Of a stretch of 22,780 bases of DNA, positions 18,606 through 22,780 are shown one piece after another. The notes under the pieces are model-generated. The model was not told where the DNA came from and searched no databases. It saw only the letters and a program-made list of their open reading frames with translations. The stretch is from Bordetella parapertussis (GTDB lineage: Bacteria > Pseudomonadota > Gammaproteobacteria > Burkholderiales > Burkholderiaceae_C). The stretch is taken from the NCBI GenBank assembly GCA_945882755.1, contig CAMCWS010000029.1, positions 1 to 22,780 on the forward strand, given 5' to 3'. Positions within the stretch are counted from its first letter, which is position 1. Every line of letters begins with the position of its first letter. The position numbers and the translations under genes are program-made.

Positions 18606-20411
18606 TCACTTGCCCCAACTGTCCTTCAAACCCACCGCACGGTTGAACACCAGCTTGCTTCCAGCAACGTGATCCACCCGGTCCGCCACAAAGTAGCCCA
18701 AGCGCTCAAATTGAAATTTTTGGTCTTGCGCTGCTTGCAGCAGAGAGGGCTCTACATAGGCTTGCACCACTTGCAAGCTGTGAGGGTTCAAGGCTTCCAA
18801 GAAATCTTTACCACCCGCGTCGGGTTGTGCGTCGCCGAACAAGCGGTCGTACAAACGTACCTCGGCTTTCACACCATCGGCCACGCCCACCCAAGTAATC
18901 ACACCTTTGGCTTTGACGCTGTCAGACCCTGCCGTGCCGCTCTTGGTTTCAGGAAACACCTTGGCGTGGACTTCGGTCACCGCGCCTTGGGCGTCTTTGC
19001 TACAGCCTATGCACTCGACCACAAAGCCGCCTTTCAAACGCACCACTGCGCCAGGAGATAAACGCTTGTAGCCCTTGGGCGGCACTTCTTCAAAATCTTC
19101 GCGCTCAATCCACACCTCTTTGCCGATGGTGAATTGGCGGGCTGCGGGCTCGGGCTGCCCTTCGGTCGGATGCGGCAAAGCGGGCAGGGTGCAGGGCTCT
19201 AAATGGCCAGGGCCAAATGCTTCGTCCCAATTGGTGAGCACCAGTTTGATGGGGTCCAGCACCGCCATGGCGCGGTGGGCTTTGAGTTCCAAGTCTTCGC
19301 GCAAGCAGCCCTCTAAGGTGCTGTAGTCGATCCAGCTGTCACTCTTGGTCACGCCGATGCGGTCGGCAAACAGGCGAAGGCTCTCGGGCGTGTAACCGCG
19401 GCGTCGCAGCCCCACGATGGTGGGCATGCGCGGGTCGTCCCAACCGCTGACTTTGCCTTCGTTCACCAGTTGCGCCAGCTTGCGTTTGCTGGTGATGACG
19501 TAGGTGAGGTTGAGGCGGGCAAATTCATACTGTTTGGGTGAGGGTGCAGCCAGCAAGCCACCTTCGCAGAGGCGGTCCATCAGCCAGTCGTAAAAGGGCC
19601 GTTGGTCTTCAAACTCCAGCGTGCAAATGCTGTGGGTGATTTGCTCCAGCGCGTCTTCAATCGGGTGGGCAAAGGTGTACATCGGGTAGATGCACCACTT
19701 GTCGCCCGTGTGGTGGTGGGTGGCGCGGCGAATGCGGTAGATGGCCGGGTCGCGCATGTTGATGTTGGGCGAGGCCATGTCAATTTTGGCGCGAAGCACG
19801 GCGGCACCATCGGCCAACTGGCCGTCTTTCATTTCCCGAAAACGAGAGAGGTTTTCTGCAACGGTGCGAGTTCTGAATGGGCTGTTGACACCTGGCTTGC
19901 CAAAGTCACCACGGTTGAGGCGCATGTCCTCAGGGGTTTGCTCGTCCACATAGGCGTGACCGGCTTCAATCAAAGCTTCGGCAGCGCGGTACATGAAGTC
20001 GAAATAGTCGCTGGCTTGGTAGGGCGCGTCGTTGCCCGCTTGGCTCCAGCTGAAGCCCAGCCACTTCACCGCGTCGATGATGGCGTTGACGTATTCGGTA
20101 TCTTCTTTTTCGGGGTTGGTGTCGTCAAAGCGCTGGTGGCACACGCCACCGTACTCTTGGGCCAGGCCAAAGTTGATGCAAATGCTTTTGGCGTGGCCCA
20201 CATGCAAATAGCCATTGGGCTCGGGCGGAAAGCGGGTGCGGATGGTGGCGGGGTCTGGCTGGCCCTTGGCATGGTGCGCCGCGTCCCCAGGGCTGCCCGC
20301 CCAGCGGCGGTTGGTGTAAGTGCCTTTTTCCAAATCGTTTTCGATGATCTGGCGCAGAAAGTTGCTGACTTTGTGTTCTTCGGGTGTGGCAGGGGAGGCG
20401 GGTTTGGTCAT
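18606..20411 (-). CDS. glnS: Glutaminyl-tRNA synthetase
   Basis: Class I aminoacyl-tRNA synthetase that charges tRNA-Gln with glutamine. The 601-residue protein has the HIGH-class motif in PPEPNGYLHVGHAKS (62-76; H70, H73) and the KMSKS-class motif in VITSKRKL (305-312). RFDDTNPEKEDTEYV and the tRNA-contact segment WDDPRMPTIVGLRRRG are diagnostic of GlnRS rather than GluRS. It is about 45 residues longer than the E. coli enzyme, mainly in an N-terminal linker (about 30-57) and around 400-425. The start is fixed by an in-frame TAA at 20421-20423. No ribosome site fits between that stop and the ATG. Confidence 0.97.
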   Translation of the reverse strand: MTKPASPATPEEHKVSNFLRQIIENDLEKGTYTNRRWAGSPGDAAHHAKGQPDPATIRTRFPPEPNGYLHVGHAKSICINFGLAQEYGGVCHQRFDDTNPEKEDTEYVNAIIDAVKWLGFSWSQAGNDAPYQASDYFDFMYRAAEALIEAGHAYVDEQTPEDMRLNRGDFGKPGVNSPFRTRTVAENLSRFREMKDGQLADGAAVLRAKIDMASPNINMRDPAIYRIRRATHHHTGDKWCIYPMYTFAHPIEDALEQITHSICTLEFEDQRPFYDWLMDRLCEGGLLAAPSPKQYEFARLNLTYVITSKRKLAQLVNEGKVSGWDDPRMPTIVGLRRRGYTPESLRLFADRIGVTKSDSWIDYSTLEGCLREDLELKAHRAMAVLDPIKLVLTNWDEAFGPGHLEPCTLPALPHPTEGQPEPAARQFTIGKEVWIEREDFEEVPPKGYKRLSPGAVVRLKGGFVVECIGCSKDAQGAVTEVHAKVFPETKSGTAGSDSVKAKGVITWVGVADGVKAEVRLYDRLFGDAQPDAGGKDFLEALNPHSLQVVQAYVEPSLLQAAQDQKFQFERLGYFVADRVDHVAGSKLVFNRAVGLKDSWGK

Positions 20412-20417
20412 GCGGGG

Positions 20418-20448
20418 ATTTTAGGGGGGTGTCGGGCATGGTTGACAA
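20418..20448 (-). promoter_or_regulatory. Candidate glnS promoter giving a leaderless message
   Basis: On the - strand a good -10, TAAAAT (20418-20423), is preceded by TTGTCA (20443-20448) with a 19-base spacer (18 if TGTCAA is used). Only six bases, CCCCGC, separate the -10 from the A of the glnS ATG, so the expected transcription start coincides with the start codon. The -35 overlaps the -35 of the divergent vapB promoter. Confidence 0.45.
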
Positions 20449-20481
20449 CGAGCCACCATGATATGTATCATGAGATATATC
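20442..20481 (+). promoter_or_regulatory. vapB promoter with overlapping palindromic operator
   Basis: TTGACA (20442-20447) and TATCAT (20466-20471) form a sigma-70-like promoter with an 18-base spacer. CATGATA-TG-TATCATG (20457-20472) is a perfect 7-base inverted repeat covering the -10. A second palindrome, GATATATC (20474-20481), covers the predicted start of transcription. In VapBC modules the antitoxin commonly represses its own promoter by binding such sites, so this is the likely operator. Confidence 0.6.
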
Positions 20482-20500
20482 AAAGAGCAATTGGTAAAAA

Positions 20501-20752
20501 ATGTCAACTACCGCCAAAATTTTCACCACCGGCCGCAGCCAAGCGGTGCGCTTACCCTTGGAATTCAGATTCGACGTGCCCGAAGTGTTCATCCGTCATG
20601 ACCCTGCCACGGGGGACGTGGTGCTCTCGCGCAAACCCGGCGACTGGCAGGGTTTGTTAGATGCTGTGGCTTTGAACGCCAGCGAAGACCTGTTGATTGA
20701 ACGCCGCCAAACCAGTGCCAGGCGGGATCCCTTTGATGCTGTCGAAAAATGA
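20501..20752 (+). CDS. VapB-type antitoxin (AbrB/MazE fold)
   Basis: An 83-residue protein with an N-terminal SpoVT-AbrB DNA-binding domain: [20 protein letters not shown] (4-23), then a beta segment [19 protein letters not shown]. The C-terminal part (about 48-83) holds WQGLLDAV and an acidic/aromatic end and would wrap around the toxin. It should neutralise the PIN toxin encoded next and repress their shared promoter. The stop overlaps the toxin start as ATGA. The ribosome site is weak (AAAGAG at 20482-20487, 13 bases away). It could equally be named MazE-like; the PIN partner makes VapB the better label. Confidence 0.9.
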   Translation: MSTTAKIFTTGRSQAVRLPLEFRFDVPEVFIRHDPATGDVVLSRKPGDWQGLLDAVALNASEDLLIERRQTSARRDPFDAVEK

Positions 20753-21153
20753 CACATCGTTATTTGTTAGACACCAATGTCATCAGCCACATCATGCAAG
20801 GGCGTGACACCAAGTTATTGGCCAAGTTAAGCAAATTGCCCATTGGACAGGCGGCTATTTCCAGCGTGACCTTGGCTGAAATTGAATATGGCATTCAGCG
20901 CAGAGGTTCTCCGACCCAGTTGAGAAACGCACTCACGCAAGTGATGTTGCACATGGACGTCTTGCCATGGGATGCCGCCGCCGCCATTTGCTATGGCGAG
21001 TTGTGCCGCAGCTTGGAAACACAAGGCGTCAGCTTAAGTGACTTTGACATGATGATTGCCGCTCATGCTGTGGCTTTAAAGATCACTTTGGTGAGTCGAG
21101 ACAAGGCTTTCGCGCACATACCTAAGCAGCGTTTGAAACTTGAAGTTTGGTAA
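20749..21153 (+). CDS. VapC-type PIN-domain toxin ribonuclease
   Basis: A 134-residue PIN-domain endoribonuclease, the toxin of a type II module. The acidic metal-binding residues are visible: D8 in [13 protein letters not shown]44 in [10 protein letters not shown]100 in [11 protein letters not shown], and D118 in VSRDKAF. VapC toxins cut tRNA or rRNA sites, often initiator tRNA; the target here cannot be read from sequence. It overlaps the antitoxin gene by four bases and converges with the DUF2306 gene 19 bases downstream. Confidence 0.92.
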   Translation: MTHRYLLDTNVISHIMQGRDTKLLAKLSKLPIGQAAISSVTLAEIEYGIQRRGSPTQLRNALTQVMLHMDVLPWDAAAAICYGELCRSLETQGVSLSDFDMMIAAHAVALKITLVSRDKAFAHIPKQRLKLEVW

Positions 21154-21155
21154 GT

Positions 21156-21188
21156 GTTGGCTATGGGTTGAATCAAACCCATCCCAAC
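21156..21188. terminator. Hairpin between convergent vapC and DUF2306 gene
   Basis: GTTGG (21156-21160) and ATGGGTT (21163-21169) pair with AACCCAT (21176-21182) and CCAAC (21184-21188), giving 12 pairs with one small 2x1 internal loop and a six-base loop. It begins 2 bases after the vapC stop and includes the stop codon of the opposing gene. There is no T tract on either side, so the termination efficiency is uncertain; it may also protect 3' ends. Confidence 0.45.
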
Positions 21189-21586
21189 CACTCATGCCAA
21201 ATCAAGTTCCCCAAATAGCGAGATGGGAGCAAGGTGAAACCGCCAGCAATCACGCAAGCGCACACATACAGCGATTGCATGGTGATGCGGTGAGTCACAA
21301 AGTCTTTTTTGGCGAGTGCTCGAAACGCCACCCATAAGCTGATAAGCGTGACAGGGATTAACAGGTGAATGGCCGTGAACCCATGAACATTGGGTAAATT
21401 GAAATCCCGAATAAAGCAAGCGCTGATGGCCGCGAGGAGCATGAGGGTGGCGTAGGCATAGCCCATGGCGCGGTGCAGCCAAGGGCGCTGCACAGACCCC
21501 ATACGCGCCCACAGCGCAAAGGGGCCAAGTATGACTGCACCAATTGCGGCGGTCATGTGAACCGCGATCAGGGGTGTGAGTTGCAT
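21173..21586 (-). CDS. DUF2306 family integral membrane protein
   Basis: A 137-residue protein with four predicted transmembrane helices (about 5-26, 42-59, 70-90 and 103-121). The pattern fits DUF2306 membrane proteins: conserved H10 in helix 1, PWLHRAMGYAYATLML (35-50) with H38, H74 in helix 3, and VTHRITMQSLY (97-107). Paired histidines in helices raise the possibility of haem or metal binding, but no function is established. It starts 7 bases after the stop of the PIN gene with no visible Shine-Dalgarno, so it is probably the last gene of that - strand operon. Confidence 0.75.
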   Translation of the reverse strand: MQLTPLIAVHMTAAIGAVILGPFALWARMGSVQRPWLHRAMGYAYATLMLLAAISACFIRDFNLPNVHGFTAIHLLIPVTLISLWVAFRALAKKDFVTHRITMQSLYVCACVIAGGFTLLPSRYLGNLIWHEWLGWV

Positions 21587-21593
21587 TGTTAAT

Positions 21594-22061
21594 TCAAATT
21601 ACTGGATGAATAGGATACACGGCAGACTCTTCATGCGCCTCAAACCTTGCAATTGGAATGCCCCGATACACCTGATCCATCAATTCGCGTGGGGTAACGA
21701 TACGCATGGTTTGGACGGTATACATGGCTAACAACAGCTTATCGCCGGTTACAAAATAATCTGCACCGGTTTGCACCGCGTCTGCCAGCACCCAGCCGTC
21801 ATCGGGGTCAGGACAAGGGATAGGGGCAGAGGACCGAGGAACGACTTGCAGCAACTCTGCCACTTGGGCTAACTGAGCAGCAATCACCTCTGGCGGCACG
21901 CCCATTTTGTGGCGAAGAATTCGGGCGGTCTCACTCAACACGGTGTCACTGATGTACAGCTCTTGCCTTGTTGCTTCTTGAACCTGAAACAGCAACTGCC
22001 GACACAGCGCTGAACCTCGCAAAGCGGCAATCAACACATTGCTATCGACAAACACTTTCAC
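21594..22061 (-). CDS. PIN-family toxin component of second TA module
   Basis: A 155-residue PIN-domain protein of the group annotated as putative TA toxin, PIN family, distinct from the VapC at 20749. Acidic residues are D6 in VFVDSNVLIAAL, E44 in VLSETARIL, D87-D88 in PDPDDGWVLADA, and D107 in YFVTGDKLLL. It is likely a Mg-dependent ribonuclease; the target is unknown. The start codon is GTG at 22059-22061, overlapping the antitoxin stop as GTGA. The C-terminal 30 residues (RGIPIARFEAHEESAVYP) extend beyond the core domain. Confidence 0.85.
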   Translation of the reverse strand: MKVFVDSNVLIAALRGSALCRQLLFQVQEATRQELYISDTVLSETARILRHKMGVPPEVIAAQLAQVAELLQVVPRSSAPIPCPDPDDGWVLADAVQTGADYFVTGDKLLLAMYTVQTMRIVTPRELMDQVYRGIPIARFEAHEESAVYPIHPVI

Positions 22062-22324
22062 AGTTTGGTGTTGCGGCTGTTGTTAATCTCGCGGCGCTCT
22101 TGCCGGTAGGCGTCGCACAGCTTCATCACATCGTCATCGGAGTAAACACCTGCGGCCAAGAAGTGAGGAGCCAAAGGTGTGGCGGCAGCCTCCCATTGCA
22201 GCTTGAACACATGGGCTTGCAGGGCTTGCCTTGCCAACTCGCTTTTACTGGTGCCGGTCAGTGCTGCCAAGTTGGTCAATTGGGCCTCGAGTTCTGCGTC
22301 TAAACGTAGTGTGAGCATGCTCAT
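22058..22324 (-). CDS. Ribbon-helix-helix antitoxin of second TA module
   Basis: An 88-residue protein whose N-terminus MLTLRLDAELEAQLTNLA, followed by TGTSKSELARQALQAHV, is a CopG/Arc-type ribbon-helix-helix DNA-binding domain (about 3-43). The rest is charged and probably contacts the toxin. AAGGA (22331-22335 on the + coordinate) is 6 bases upstream of the ATG at 22324, which I prefer over the in-frame ATG at 22318. It should neutralise the adjacent PIN toxin and repress the operon. Confidence 0.83.
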   Translation of the reverse strand: MSMLTLRLDAELEAQLTNLAALTGTSKSELARQALQAHVFKLQWEAAATPLAPHFLAAGVYSDDDVMKLCDAYRQERREINNSRNTKL

Positions 22325-22331
22325 GGGAATT

Positions 22332-22366
22332 CCTTGGTTTGTACGACATATTAATACAAATCAAGG
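22332..22366. promoter_or_regulatory. Long inverted repeat, candidate operator of the second TA module
   Basis: CCTTGGTTTGTA (22332-22343) and TACAAATCAAGG (22355-22366) are inverted copies matching at 11 of 12 positions around an AT-rich 11-base centre. The repeat overlaps the Shine-Dalgarno of the antitoxin and lies in the 115-base divergent gap to uppP. Ribbon-helix-helix antitoxins bind such repeats cooperatively. The alternative is an RNA hairpin hiding the ribosome site. Confidence 0.6.
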
Positions 22367-22405
22367 TTTGCGCCTTGTGTATGAGGCTTCAGTTTTTGAT
22401 GAGTT

Positions 22406-22433
22406 TAGAATAAACCCAGATTAATCATAAGGA
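22406..22433 (+). promoter_or_regulatory. Candidate -10 and ribosome site of uppP
   Basis: TAGAAT (22406-22411) is a fair -10, but no good -35 lies 16-18 bases upstream. AAGGA (22429-22433) is well placed, 6 bases before the GTG at 22440, and decides that start. Confidence 0.35.
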
Positions 22434-22439
22434 TACGCC

Positions 22440-22780
22440 GTGGATTTCATGTTGCTTTTGAAAGCCGCTGTCATGGGCATCGTGGAAGGTCTGACCGAGT
22501 TTTTGCCCATTTCGTCCACCGGTCACCTCATCCTCGCGGGAGCCTTGCTGGGCTTTGACGACGAGAAAGCCAAGGTGTTTGACATTGCCATCCAAACCGG
22601 CGCGATCCTCGCCGTCATCATTGTGTATTGGGAAAAAATCAAAAGCACCGTCATTGCACTGCCCACGCAGCGCTTGGCGCGTCGCTTTGCTTTGAATGTG
22701 CTGATCGCCTTTTTTCCTGCTGTGCTGCTGGGCCTCTTGTTTGGCAATGCCATCAAGGCGCATTTGTTCACGCCCACGGT
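22440..22780 (+). CDS. uppP: Undecaprenyl-diphosphatase, N-terminal part
   Basis: The first 113 codons of an inner-membrane phosphatase that recycles undecaprenyl pyrophosphate for peptidoglycan synthesis and gives bacitracin resistance (BacA/UppP family). The translation starts [20 protein letters not shown] and continues [19 protein letters not shown], the conserved active-site region with its glutamates and the ISSTGH motif. [19 protein letters not shown] is the next family hallmark. I use GTG at 22440 because AAGGA lies 6 bases upstream; the in-frame ATG at 22449 is possible. The gene runs off the window end, so the later arginine motif cannot be checked. Confidence 0.95.
   Translation, partial: MDFMLLLKAAVMGIVEGLTEFLPISSTGHLILAGALLGFDDEKAKVFDIAIQTGAILAVIIVYWEKIKSTVIALPTQRLARRFALNVLIAFFPAVLLGLLFGNAIKAHLFTPT

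Noticed and set aside
19602..20660. A 352-codon open frame on the + strand, antisense to glnS and running into vapB
   Set aside because: It lies opposite a well-conserved synthetase, has a low-complexity Gly/Val/His composition typical of an antisense frame, and overlaps vapB out of frame.
22425..22763. A 112-codon - strand frame at the window end
   Set aside because: It is antisense to uppP, whose translation on the + strand shows unmistakable family motifs.
1..22780. CRISPR array, insertion sequence, integrase or prophage
   Set aside because: No regularly spaced repeats, transposase motifs or phage genes were seen on either strand.

Overview
The window looks like the chromosome of a betaproteobacterium, most likely order Burkholderiales and Comamonadaceae-like. 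This is inferred from protein character, the gene order pnp-tpiA-secG-tRNA-Leu-nuoA..N, a DUF1178 gene directly after nuoN, and moderate GC. No rRNA or other phylogenetic marker is present, so the genus is open.

Region 1 (1-1628, + strand) holds the 3' end of pnp (polynucleotide phosphorylase), tpiA (triose-phosphate isomerase), secG (Sec translocon subunit) and a class II tRNA-Leu with anticodon GAG. Region 2 (1703-16073, + strand) is a complete 14-gene respiratory complex I operon, nuoABCDEFGHIJKLMN. It is tightly packed, several junctions overlap by 4-8 bases, and nothing is inserted. nuoE, F, G form the NADH dehydrogenase module; nuoB, C, D, I the quinone-reducing connecting arm; nuoA, H, J, K, L, M, N the proton-pumping membrane arm. 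All iron-sulfur ligands expected for a NuoG without cluster N7 are visible. A zinc-ribbon-like DUF1178 gene (16094-16582) follows.

Region 3 (16607-20411, - strand) reads toward the nuo operon: glnS (glutaminyl-tRNA synthetase), a 93-residue unknown protein 3 bases behind it, a RhlG-like short-chain dehydrogenase, an NfsB-like nitroreductase and a 47-residue lysine-rich small protein. A GC-rich hairpin separates this block from the DUF1178 gene. Region 4 (20412-22439) is a small accessory island between the housekeeping genes glnS and uppP. It has an AbrB-type antitoxin and VapC-type PIN toxin on the + strand with palindromes over their promoter. On the - strand is a second module, a ribbon-helix-helix antitoxin and PIN toxin followed 7 bases later by a four-helix DUF2306 membrane protein. 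A near-perfect 12-base inverted repeat precedes the second antitoxin. Region 5 (22440-22780) is the 5' part of uppP (undecaprenyl-diphosphatase) on the + strand, with a GTG start.

The longest gene-free stretches are about 115 bases (1428-1543 and 22325-22439). I see no CRISPR array, insertion sequence, prophage or rRNA. No clearly new multi-gene system is evident. The most unusual signals are the glnS/vapB divergent promoter, where glnS appears to be leaderless, and the TA island with its operator-like repeats.
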